Made by a program: the position numbers and the translations under genes. Source: DATKYK01 sp034430255 (lineage in GTDB: Bacteria > Chloroflexota > Dehalococcoidia > E44-bin15). Taken from it: DNA of 19,775 nt. The DNA lies in assembly GCA_034430255.1 (NCBI GenBank), contig DAOUEU010000165.1, positions 1 through 19,775 on the forward strand, given 5' to 3'. Below the pieces are notes generated by a model. That model did not search any database. It had not been told where the DNA came from and saw only the letters and a list, made by a program, of their open reading frames with translations. This document shows positions 7,679 through 14,950 of this stretch, one piece after another (position 1 is the stretch's first letter; every line of letters begins with the position of its first letter).

Positions 7679-8057
7679 GGGCCAGGTGAACCGGGTGACC
7701 GCCCCCCGATTATGTTGGGGGGAGGAAAGTCCGAGCTCCACCGGGCAGGAGGCTGGGTAACACCCAGGGTCCGGTAATGTAAGTTATCGGATACGGAAAG
7801 TGCCACAGAAACATACCACCCCGGCTCGCCGGGGCAAGGGTGAAATGGTGAGGTAAGAGCTCACCGCGCTGGTGGTGACATCGGTGGCGGGTAAACCCCC
7901 TTCGGAGCAAGACCAAATAGAAGGGAAGAGGACGCCCGGCCTCGTTACAACCCTCGGGTAGGTCGCTTGACCCCGATGGTAACATCGGGGCTAGATAGAT
8001 GGTCACCACCCCGATTAAATCGGGGTACAGAACTCGGCTTACAGGTTTGCCTGGCCC
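7679..8057 (+). ncRNA. rnpB: RNase P RNA, bacterial type A
   Basis: The catalytic RNA that trims the 5' leader from pre-tRNAs. Its ends pair as helix P1: GGGCCAGG (7679-7686) with CCTGGCCC (8050-8057). The conserved core is present in order: GAGGAAAGTCCGAGCTCC near 7724, GTGCCACAGAAA near 7800, GAGCAAGACCAAATAG near 7905, CTAGATAGATGG near 7991 and TACAGAACTCGGCTTACAGG near 8026. The P18 hairpin (7971-7990) is an 8 bp stem closed by a GTAA tetraloop, and a P19-like hairpin lies at 8009-8025. Total length is about 379 bases. The gene has its own promoter and terminator. Confidence 0.97.
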
Positions 8058-8062
8058 TTTTT
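8050..8062 (+). terminator. rnpB 3' end and terminator
   Basis: The 3' strand of P1 is followed directly by TTTTT (8058-8062), so the terminal helix plus the T run can act as the transcription stop. A second GC-rich stretch (CGCCCTGGGGCG) follows immediately. Confidence 0.6.
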
Positions 8063-8138
8063 CGCCCTGGGGCGACCGCCTGTAACAGCAATCCTGAACG
8101 CTTGAACGCACTTGTAGGAACCTGTTTAAGAGTGAACC

Positions 8139-8930
8139 ATGATGGAGAATGACCTATCCCCAGACATTCTCCGCCGGGAGCTAAGAACCAAGCTCATCGG
8201 TCAAGATATCCTCCATTATCCTACCACCCCCTCCACTATGGATGCGGCAAAGCAGGCAATAAGGGAAGGTGCAGCGGAGGGAACCGTTATCATCGCCGAC
8301 CACCAGACTGCAGGCCGGGGGCGCCTGGGCCGTGAGTGGCTTTCACCTCTAGATAGCGGCATCCTGCTATCTATCATTCTCTATCCAAAGCTGGAACAGC
8401 TGCCCCGCCTTACCATAGCCGCTTGCCTTGCGGTGGCACAGAGCATCGAGAAGGTTAGCGGTCTTGAGCCCTCCATCAAGTGGCCAAACGATGTCCTCAT
8501 CGCAGGGAAAAAGGTGAGCGGTATCTTAATCGAGAGCGATGCTCACGGTGACAGGGTTAACTACGCCATTGTGGGCATCGCCCTAAATGTTAATCTTGAC
8601 CCCACCACCATCCCTGAGATTTCAGAAACGGCCACCAGCCTCAAGCAGATGCTGGGCAGGAAAGTGTCCCGCAGGGAGGTACTGATAGTCCTTCTGGGCG
8701 AATTTGAAGCGCTATATAGTGCGCTACGCCGCGGCGAGCCGATCGACCGGGAGTGGCGCCGCCGCCTCGAGACACTGGGTAAAAATATTTCGGTGCGCTG
8801 CGGCGATGAGGTCCAGGAGGGCGTTGCCGAAGGGGTGGACGAGGATGGCAACCTCCTGCTCAGGCACTCCGATGGCAGCCTAGCAACCATTGCCGCAGGT
8901 GATGTCACACTCAAATCATCGAACTACTGA
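8139..8930 (+). CDS. birA: Biotin--[acetyl-CoA-carboxylase] ligase, class I without HTH domain
   Basis: A 263-residue ligase that activates biotin to biotinyl-AMP and attaches it to the lysine of biotin carrier domains. The nucleotide/biotin loop GRGRLG is at residues 59-64 and KWPNDV at 114-119, with GKKVSGIL just after. A small C-terminal domain (about 215-260) contains the expected SH3-like strands. The N-terminal winged-helix repressor domain of E. coli BirA is absent, so it should act only as an enzyme. Either of two adjacent ATGs (8139, 8142) could be the start; the ribosome binding site is weak. Its stop overlaps the convergent oxidoreductase gene by 7 bp. Confidence 0.94.
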   Translation: MMENDLSPDILRRELRTKLIGQDILHYPTTPSTMDAAKQAIREGAAEGTVIIADHQTAGRGRLGREWLSPLDSGILLSIILYPKLEQLPRLTIAACLAVAQSIEKVSGLEPSIKWPNDVLIAGKKVSGILIESDAHGDRVNYAIVGIALNVNLDPTTIPEISETATSLKQMLGRKVSRREVLIVLLGEFEALYSALRRGEPIDREWRRRLETLGKNISVRCGDEVQEGVAEGVDEDGNLLLRHSDGSLATIAAGDVTLKSSNY

Positions 8931-10855
8931 ACCAGCAGGCCCTCGCTCTTCAGTTTCTCGGCAACCCCTCCCAGGCCCAGCTCCTCCAGCTTAGCCCTTT
9001 TTTGAAAACCCGTAGGGACATCCCAACCACGGATCTGGTAATACTCATCCTTCATCTGTTCAAATTTATCCCGTTCCACCACCATTCCCTTCCTGGAAAG
9101 GGTTTCGCCATCCCTGCCCGGCACGATGCAACCAGGGTTGCCAAAGTCTCCCTTTAAGGGGACGGTGAAATTGAACTCCTCCAGACAGTCACCTTCTCTT
9201 CCCCTGTGTCCTTCCCTGATATGAATAGCCCGCTGCAGGTTAAATGCTCTCTCCCCGATTTTGTACAGCCCCTGCTCATCGACATCCCTTCCCGTTAGTG
9301 CAGCACAAACCTGACTCTCTAAGGTGGGGTCTCCAACATGGTCTTCAGAGAGCCCGCTGTAGGAAATGGGCCAGGTGAAATCGCACAGGATGAGGCACTC
9401 CTTGGCATACTGACGCTCCTGAATCTTGGCAGCGGCCAGGGCCTTACCCTCATAGGTGGAAAAGTCGGCGGCTATCTCGCCCCCCCAGAAACGCTTCGCT
9501 ATAGCGCGCATAACTTCGGATGTAACACAGATATTCTCCATCCCTGCCGCCCGCATCGCCCACAACATGTTCAGAATACTGATCTCATGAAGCTGTTGAA
9601 TGGGCTGCCTCGGTTCCATGGCATAGAAGAGGCCGGTGGTAATATATAACCTGGCCCCATAATTGTTATTGTAGCCAGTCCTGGTGATATAGTCGGTGAT
9701 CAATTCTTTGGCCTTACTGCCCAGGGTTTCCGCCGCTTTATGGGTGCCACCGGCAAGAACATCGCCAAACCCCTCGCGGTGGGATACTTTCCTTACTAAT
9801 GTCTCGATGAATTCCCTGCTCCCCATCTTGGAGAGGGGTATACCGGTCTGCTCCTCGGTCAGGACTTTGGCCTTATAGCACCTCGAGAGCCACATTATCA
9901 TGGTCTCGATGGCATGGGTATCGACCCCGTATTCATCGCAGAGCTTGGTGGCCTCAAAGGGAACCTCGTTTAGCTCCCCATAATAGCGCTGTGCTCGAAC
10001 CTGATAGAAAAGACTGGCCTGGCACATGAATTTGCCGGTCACCCCGCTCATCGCCCTGTAGTTCAGGCGCATACACCCGCTGCTACATCCATAGCACACA
10101 TCCTTCTTCATCATGTCCGGGTTCGCCAGGGAGGGCAATATCATCTGCTCGAACGAAAACCTGCTCTTGAGTTCAAGACGCAGCCGTTCCCTCAGTTTCC
10201 GGGTCTTCTCCGCATCATCCACGTCGATCTTTCGCCTGTTTCCCCTTACTGCAATGGCCTTCAGGTTCTTGGAGCCCATCACTGCGCCTAACCCACTTGA
10301 GCCGGTGGAATCACCATCCGCCATCAGAATAGCAAAGACCACTCCGTTCTCACCCGCCGCACCTACGGTCACCACGCGAAATGCCTTTCCCAGTTCCTGC
10401 TTCAGCCTCTCCCGGCAGGAGATGGCGCCCATGCCGGTAAGATGAGCCGCCTCCCTTATCTCCACCCGCTCCCCATCGATAAATAGATAGACCGGCCCAT
10501 CCGCCTTCCCATAGACCACCAGGCCATCGTAACCGGCAAATTTTAACTCGGCACCCCAGGAGCCACCCAGATTCGAGTAGGAAAATCGATCGTGAATGGG
10601 GGATTTGCCGCAAACCTGCCACCTTGAGCCAGCGAGACCCGGAACCCCAGCAACGGGACCGGTTATGAAGATCAGCCTGTTTTCCGGATCGAAGGCAGCG
10701 ATCCCCGGTGGAACCTCATCCCAATAGATTTTAGCAGCTATCCCTCTCCCTCCCAGAAAGAGGTCCCGATAACCCTCGGTTGGCACCCTGTCAAAACTAC
10801 CATCAGAGAGATTTACCCGCAAAATGCTTCCTGCATACCCTTTGGAATGAGTCAT
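8924..10855 (-). CDS. Aldehyde:ferredoxin oxidoreductase family tungstoenzyme
   Basis: A 643-residue member of the tungsten-pterin aldehyde:ferredoxin oxidoreductase (AOR) family, cytoplasmic enzymes that oxidise aldehydes (or related substrates) to acids with low-potential electron carriers. The N-terminal domain has GYAGSILRVNLSDG and FLGGRGIAAK, typical of the pterin-binding fold. The [4Fe-4S] ligands are C254, C257 and C261 (CxxCxxxC) and C491 (LILCDF), agreeing in spacing with Pyrococcus AOR. GERAFNLQRAIHIREG near the C-terminus is also characteristic. The start is the ATG at 10855; a longer TTG reading would translate the ribosome binding site itself. No ferredoxin, MoaD-like protein or cofactor gene is adjacent, so the substrate is unknown; a BamB-like subunit is the other possibility. 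Confidence 0.92.
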   Translation of the reverse strand: MTHSKGYAGSILRVNLSDGSFDRVPTEGYRDLFLGGRGIAAKIYWDEVPPGIAAFDPENRLIFITGPVAGVPGLAGSRWQVCGKSPIHDRFSYSNLGGSWGAELKFAGYDGLVVYGKADGPVYLFIDGERVEIREAAHLTGMGAISCRERLKQELGKAFRVVTVGAAGENGVVFAILMADGDSTGSSGLGAVMGSKNLKAIAVRGNRRKIDVDDAEKTRKLRERLRLELKSRFSFEQMILPSLANPDMMKKDVCYGCSSGCMRLNYRAMSGVTGKFMCQASLFYQVRAQRYYGELNEVPFEATKLCDEYGVDTHAIETMIMWLSRCYKAKVLTEEQTGIPLSKMGSREFIETLVRKVSHREGFGDVLAGGTHKAAETLGSKAKELITDYITRTGYNNNYGARLYITTGLFYAMEPRQPIQQLHEISILNMLWAMRAAGMENICVTSEVMRAIAKRFWGGEIAADFSTYEGKALAAAKIQERQYAKECLILCDFTWPISYSGLSEDHVGDPTLESQVCAALTGRDVDEQGLYKIGERAFNLQRAIHIREGHRGREGDCLEEFNFTVPLKGDFGNPGCIVPGRDGETLSRKGMVVERDKFEQMKDEYYQIRGWDVPTGFQKRAKLEELGLGGVAEKLKSEGLLVQ

Positions 10856-10857
10856 TT

Positions 10858-10865
10858 CCTCCTCC
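10858..10865 (-). promoter_or_regulatory. Ribosome binding site deciding the AOR-family start
   Basis: GGAGGAGG on the minus strand is followed by AA and the ATG at 10855, leaving 5 bases from the GGAGG core. It excludes the upstream in-frame TTG at 10867. Confidence 0.88.
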
Positions 10866-11291
10866 AATTAACTCCTATAGAGGACACCGTTTATGCCCTA
10901 TATCGCTATTCTTGTAACTCACGATCCCAACCGGCAGGAATGCCATAAGTTATGCCACTTAGGAGATCGCCTTAACAAGCAGCGAGCCGAACGCTAGGGC
11001 GGTGAATAGTACTACACACCATGCTCCACTATACTGCAGTAGCAGGCGTTGAGTCCCAGTGGGATATCATCCTGCTTCCCTATATAACCGAGGCACAACG
11101 CATGGTGCAGCCGGTCGGACTATAGGAATTGCCGTATCGACCTGGCGATCTAGTTACAATTATCTATTGTTACCGCTGTCCCAGATCTCCATCTCTGCCC
11201 AATGTTCGGCTAAGCAGAGTGCCTGTCTAATTACAGTTTTTCAGCTACCCCTAATTTCTCAGTTTAGACCATAAATCAGATCTGTCCCCCC
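10866..11291 (+). other. Gene-poor spacer, no supported gene
   Basis: About 425 bases between the oxidoreductase start and the slipin stop. Frames on both strands are short or interrupted, and the longest (71 codons, plus strand) has no ribosome binding site or recognisable content. The right end reads GGGGGACAGATCTGATTT on the minus strand, a motif resembling ends near IS200/REP-type transposases. This is a weak similarity from memory only. Confidence 0.4.
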
Positions 11292-12044
11292 TCAATCCTT
11301 CTTTGGTATGAAGGCGCTGAGCAGATCCAGGGGCAGGGGGAATACCAGGGTATTGGTCTTCTCGGTAGCGATCTCGGTGAGGGTCTGTAGATAGCGCAGT
11401 TGCAGCGTCGTCGGCTCCTTGCCGATTATAGCGCCCGCCTCAGCTAGCTTTACAGAAGCCTGCAGCTCACCCTCAGCGTGGATGATCTTGGCGCGCCGCT
11501 CGCGTTCCGCCTCAGCCTGTGCCGCCATCGCCCGCTGCATCGTGCTGGGAAGCTCCACATCCTTTACCTCCACCACACTCACCTTGATTCCCCAGGGCTC
11601 CGTCTGCTCATCGATGATCTTCTGCAGCTGCTGATTTATCTTTTCGCGGTGCGCCAAAAGATCATCAAGCTCGGATTGGCCCAGCACGCTCCTCAAGGTG
11701 GTCTGAGCGATCTGATAGGTGGCCAGCCTGTAGTCAAAGACCTCAACGACAGCAGCCTCCGGGTGCATCACCCTGAAGTAGACCACCGCGTTCACCTTGA
11801 GGGTTACATTGTCCCTGGTAATGGCTTCCTGAGAGGGAACATCCATAGTGATAGTACGAGTGTCTATCTTGCGCATGCGGTCGAGGAATGGGATGATGAA
11901 GCGTATCCCCGGTCCTCTGGTCTTCTCCAATCGACCCAGCCTAAACACAACGCCAGCCTCATACTGGTAGACTATCTTTATGGACGCCGGCAGCACCATG
12001 AGCAGTAGCGCCGCCACTACGGCAACAATTATCACCCAATCCAT
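11292..12044 (-). CDS. Slipin, SPFH/stomatin-prohibitin family membrane protein
   Basis: A 250-residue stomatin-like protein. One N-terminal hydrophobic segment (about 3-25) anchors it in the cytoplasmic membrane. The SPFH/band 7 domain follows (about 26-190) with YEAGVVFRLGRLEKTRGPGI, IDTRTITMDVPSQEAITRDNV and VVEVKDVELP, then an alanine- and glutamate-rich helix (AMAAQAEAERERRAKIIHAEGE). It is encoded one base after nfeD, and its ribosome binding site (AGAGGAGGT) lies within the last codons of nfeD. Slipins are known partners and substrates of NfeD-type proteases (for example the Pyrococcus PH1510-PH1511 pair), and both may influence membrane microdomain quality. Confidence 0.95.
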   Translation of the reverse strand: MDWVIIVAVVAALLLMVLPASIKIVYQYEAGVVFRLGRLEKTRGPGIRFIIPFLDRMRKIDTRTITMDVPSQEAITRDNVTLKVNAVVYFRVMHPEAAVVEVFDYRLATYQIAQTTLRSVLGQSELDDLLAHREKINQQLQKIIDEQTEPWGIKVSVVEVKDVELPSTMQRAMAAQAEAERERRAKIIHAEGELQASVKLAEAGAIIGKEPTTLQLRYLQTLTEIATEKTNTLVFPLPLDLLSAFIPKKD

Positions 12045-12045
12045 A

Positions 12046-13344
12046 TTACTTACCTCCTCTATTTTTCTTGGTTACACTTAGTCTTAAGCCATCGACGCTG
12101 GTTATCACCACCTCCTCTCCTATCTCGACCTTTCCTTCGTCCAGTGTTGCCTGCCAGCGTTCCCCGTGCACGAACACGGTTCCTGTCGGGTCGAGGGTTG
12201 TTCTGGCTACCGCCACCATGCCCACCATCGCCTCTCGCCCCGTCTGCTGTCGCCTCCGGTGGGTTCGCACGATGGCCCCGATGACAAAGACGCCAACGAT
12301 GATGAACACGATCACCACCCCTGCGATAACACCTGGACTTATCTGGAAAAAGGGACTGCCCATCAGGATCATCGAGCCGACGGTAAACGTTACAATGCCG
12401 CCTATAGCGAGCAACCCGTGACTGGTGATAAAAACCTCTGCCACAAATAGTCCAAAGGCGAGCACGATCAGTAATACCCCGGCATAGTTGACCGGGAGCA
12501 TCCCTAGAGAATAGAAGGAAAGAAAAAGACAGATGGCACCAACAACCCCGGGGAAGATCGTCCCCGGATGAAACAGCTCCAGCATGATACCGAGCATCCC
12601 CAGGCTCAGCAGGATATAGGCGATATTCGGGTCCGCGATGATGAAGAGAAAGCGCTCCACGGCGCCCATGTCGGTGTAAGTAGTTTTAACACCATCGGTC
12701 TTCAGGGTGACCTCCTCCCCACCTAACAGTGTGACCTGCCATCCGTCAAGCTGAATGAGGAGATCATCCAAATTATCCGCCACAATATCTATAACCCCCA
12801 GCTCGAGGGCCTCCGAGGCGTGACTGGACCTGCTCTCCCTTACCGCAGCCTCGGCCCAGTCTACATTGCGACCTCTTGCCTCTGCAATGCTGATGATATA
12901 TGCAACGGCGTCGTTTACCACCTTCTGCTCCATGGTCTCATCCATCCCATCCTCGCCCACAGTTACGGGGTGGGCTGCCCCAACTTCGGTTCCCGGCGCC
13001 ATCGCCGCGACGTGAGCAGCCAGTGTGATAAAGGCCCCCGCCGAGGCGGCCCTTGACCCCGGTGGCACATAGACCACTACCGGAACATCGGCCTTCAGGA
13101 TACGCTGCACAATGTCGCGCATGGCACTGTCTAACCCCCCTGGAGTATCCATCTCAATGACGCAGGCAGTGGCGTCATGCTCCTCCGCCAGCCCGATCCC
13201 GCGGTCAATATATCCAGCGAGGACAGGGTTTACCGTCCCCTCAACCCTGAGGACATCCACCTGTGGAGCGGCCGCACCAGCTTCACCGGGTATAAAGAGG
13301 ATGAGTAACCCGACCGCTATAAGGAAAAGCCAGAGCTTTCTCAT
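12046..13344 (-). CDS. NfeD-type membrane-bound ClpP-like serine protease
   Basis: A 432-residue protein of the long NfeD (STOPP) type. A signal-like hydrophobic N-terminus (1-25) is followed by a ClpP/SppA-fold protease domain (about 27-230). The serine-lysine dyad is visible as S101 in RAASAGAFI and K141 in ETMEQKVVND, matching the S97/K138 pair of the Pyrococcus enzyme. Several transmembrane helices (about 233-370) follow, then an OB-fold soluble domain (MVGMVAVARTTLDPTGTVFV, GEEVVITSVDGLRLSV). It probably cleaves membrane-associated substrates such as the slipin encoded directly downstream. Both genes should share the promoter at 13373-13401. Confidence 0.95.
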   Translation of the reverse strand: MRKLWLFLIAVGLLILFIPGEAGAAAPQVDVLRVEGTVNPVLAGYIDRGIGLAEEHDATACVIEMDTPGGLDSAMRDIVQRILKADVPVVVYVPPGSRAASAGAFITLAAHVAAMAPGTEVGAAHPVTVGEDGMDETMEQKVVNDAVAYIISIAEARGRNVDWAEAAVRESRSSHASEALELGVIDIVADNLDDLLIQLDGWQVTLLGGEEVTLKTDGVKTTYTDMGAVERFLFIIADPNIAYILLSLGMLGIMLELFHPGTIFPGVVGAICLFLSFYSLGMLPVNYAGVLLIVLAFGLFVAEVFITSHGLLAIGGIVTFTVGSMILMGSPFFQISPGVIAGVVIVFIIVGVFVIGAIVRTHRRRQQTGREAMVGMVAVARTTLDPTGTVFVHGERWQATLDEGKVEIGEEVVITSVDGLRLSVTKKNRGGK

Positions 13345-13372
13345 ACCGTATGCTACCTTACATTATCAATTC

Positions 13373-13401
13373 ATTATAGTTGGGTGATATTCTTTTTACA
13401 A
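13373..13401 (-). promoter_or_regulatory. Promoter of nfeD-slipin
   Basis: On the minus strand TTGTAA (13396-13401) and a perfect TATAAT (13373-13378) are separated by 17 bp, about 30 bases upstream of the nfeD ATG. Confidence 0.7.
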
Positions 13402-13484
13402 TCAAGTGTGCTCATCCATTACACTGGTGATACATTATCACTCGTTTATTGAACCCGTCATCGCGACCCCTCCTCTTTGCGAGA

Positions 13485-13535
13485 GTCCGATTTATCGGAC
13501 GATTTAGGCCGAAGCATCCCCCGATATAATCGGGG
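13485..13535. repeat. Two small palindromes in the nfeD/his intergenic region
   Basis: GTCCGAT-TT-ATCGGAC (13485-13500) and CCCCGAT-ATA-ATCGGGG (13519-13535) are perfect inverted repeats. Neither is followed by a T run. They may be protein-binding sites, RNA hairpins or small dispersed elements; the second shares its stem with the rnpB P19-like hairpin. Confidence 0.6.
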
Positions 13536-13585
13536 TCGAGGAAAGGAATCTAATATTTCCCACCCGCCCTCCCTGATATGTATTT

Positions 13586-13630
13586 ATGGGGGACACCCCC
13601 ATGCCCCCGCCAGAGGGGAGACCCCTCTGG
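13586..13630. repeat. Double GC-rich hairpin element
   Basis: Two perfect hairpins lie 7 bases apart: ATGGGGG-ACA-CCCCCAT (13586-13602) and CCAGAGGGG-AGA-CCCCTCTGG (13610-13630), followed by a further C run. The composition differs from neighbouring coding DNA and suggests a dispersed intergenic repeat, which one window cannot establish. Confidence 0.6.
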
Positions 13631-13657
13631 ACACCCCCCCCTCATCAGGCCGCGTTA

Positions 13658-13686
13658 TTGAAGGCGGTAGCATATTATTGTAGAAT
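13658..13686 (+). promoter_or_regulatory. Promoter of the his operon
   Basis: TTGAAG (13658-13663), a 17 bp spacer and TAGAAT (13681-13686). The start near 13693 leaves a leader of about 22 bases before hisZ, too short for a his attenuator or T-box. Confidence 0.7.
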
Positions 13687-13714
13687 AATCAAAGCTTTTA
13701 AAAAGGTGGTAGGG

Positions 13715-14950
13715 ATGAAAGTGCCAAGGTGTAAAGGGATGCGCGATCTGCTTCCCGATGACATGGTGAAGTTTCGGCAGATCGAGGAGGTTTTTCGCCA
13801 CTGCTCGATAAAGTGGGGCTATGAGGAGGTGAGAACCCCGATGCTCGAGTATCTCCACCTTTTTACCGCCACCGGGACGCTGACCCCAGGCATGCTTGGC
13901 AGGGTGTATTCCTTCCTTGACTGGAATGGCTGGAGCGGCGAAAGGGTGGTACTGCGACCGGAGGGCACTATCCCTACCGCGAGGCTATATCTAGAAGACC
14001 TCGCTGGTGACGAGATATCCCGGCTTTCCTATGTAGGAAATACCTTTACCTTCGAAGAAACAGGAACGGAGCAGAGGGAGCGCTGGCAGTGCGGTGTTGA
14101 GCTCATCGGAAAAAGCCAGCCCCTAGCTGATGTGGAGCTTATGCTTCTAGCCTCTGAGGTGCTTGGTAAGCTGAGACTCGGTCCCCTGCAGGTAAAGCTA
14201 TCCCATGCCGGCTTGATCAAGGCGCTCATAGAGGAGCTCGGATTGGGGGCTGCGGAGCAGACCCAGATATTGGACCAGGTGCTGGAGGGTAATATAAAGG
14301 CATTAGGTGAGATTGAGACCCAGGATGCTGACCTGAAACGGGCGCTGGCCCTTTTAATGGATGTCACCGGGAGCTCGCCCGGCTTTCTGAAGAACGTAAG
14401 GATGCTCCTGGGAAATGCCCTGCCCAGGTTTGAGCCTAGCCTGAGAGACCTTGCCAGCATTGCTGAGCTACTTGGCGCTATGGATTGCGCCTACCAGATA
14501 GATATCGCTTCAGGTAGGGGCTTTGAATACTATACCGGGGTAATATTTCATTTCGACATCTCTAATAAGCGGGTTGGAGGAGGGGGAAGATACGATGACC
14601 TGATCTCGCTGGTGGGTGGACCTTCCATTCCAGCATCGGGTTTTGCGCTGTATATAGACCAATTGATGGATCTCCTGAAGCTGGAGGAGAGGCCTGTGCC
14701 CAGGATCCTGATCCAGTGCCAGGAAGACAGTGCGACCGGGCTCAAGTCCTGCTTTGAGGTGGCTCGCTCGCTGAGGGAATCGGGATATATCGTTCAGCTT
14801 GACCAGGGACAGAAGGCAGTGGGCGATTATCGATGGCTTCTTACGGTGTCAGGGAAGGGCCTCTTCCGCTTAACCGATCAGGCTACCGGTGTAAAGCATG
14901 AACTTGCCTCCGAGGCGGAGATTCGGCAGGCAATGGAGAGTTCCGGGTGA
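13715..14950 (+). CDS. hisZ: ATP phosphoribosyltransferase regulatory subunit
   Basis: A 411-residue HisRS-like protein. In organisms with short HisG, HisZ is needed for HisG activity and its control by histidine. It has the class II fold: KGMRDLLPDD (7-16), LRPEGTIPTARLY (80-92), RERWQCGVELIG (121-132), GFEYYTG (269-275) and GGGRYDDL (289-296). A C-terminal domain similar to the HisS anticodon-binding domain (about 328-411) is retained. Position directly before hisG, with a 4-base overlap, argues for HisZ over a real histidyl-tRNA synthetase, as does the changed motif 2 region. The ATG at 13715 with upstream AAAGGTGG is chosen; the reading extending to 13586 would translate the hairpin repeat and the promoter. 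Confidence 0.88.
   Translation: MKVPRCKGMRDLLPDDMVKFRQIEEVFRHCSIKWGYEEVRTPMLEYLHLFTATGTLTPGMLGRVYSFLDWNGWSGERVVLRPEGTIPTARLYLEDLAGDEISRLSYVGNTFTFEETGTEQRERWQCGVELIGKSQPLADVELMLLASEVLGKLRLGPLQVKLSHAGLIKALIEELGLGAAEQTQILDQVLEGNIKALGEIETQDADLKRALALLMDVTGSSPGFLKNVRMLLGNALPRFEPSLRDLASIAELLGAMDCAYQIDIASGRGFEYYTGVIFHFDISNKRVGGGGRYDDLISLVGGPSIPASGFALYIDQLMDLLKLEERPVPRILIQCQEDSATGLKSCFEVARSLRESGYIVQLDQGQKAVGDYRWLLTVSGKGLFRLTDQATGVKHELASEAEIRQAMESSG

Noticed and set aside
7971..7990. Perfect hairpin considered as an inserted repeat in rnpB
   Set aside because: Position and GTAA tetraloop match the normal P18 helix of type A RNase P RNA.
10856..10867. TTG start of the oxidoreductase giving an MEEE prefix
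   Set aside because: The codons after it are the GGAGGAGG ribosome binding site for the ATG at 10855.
11059..11274. 71-codon open frame on the plus strand in the spacer
   Set aside because: No ribosome binding site, no recognisable protein content, low-confidence GTG start.
13586..13714. N-terminal extension of hisZ of 43 codons
   Set aside because: It would translate a hairpin repeat and the -35/-10 promoter. The ATG at 13715 has a ribosome binding site and gives the usual HisZ N-terminus.
13693..13714. His leader peptide attenuator or T-box before hisZ
   Set aside because: The predicted leader is about 22 bases; no histidine-codon run and no T-box sequence are seen.
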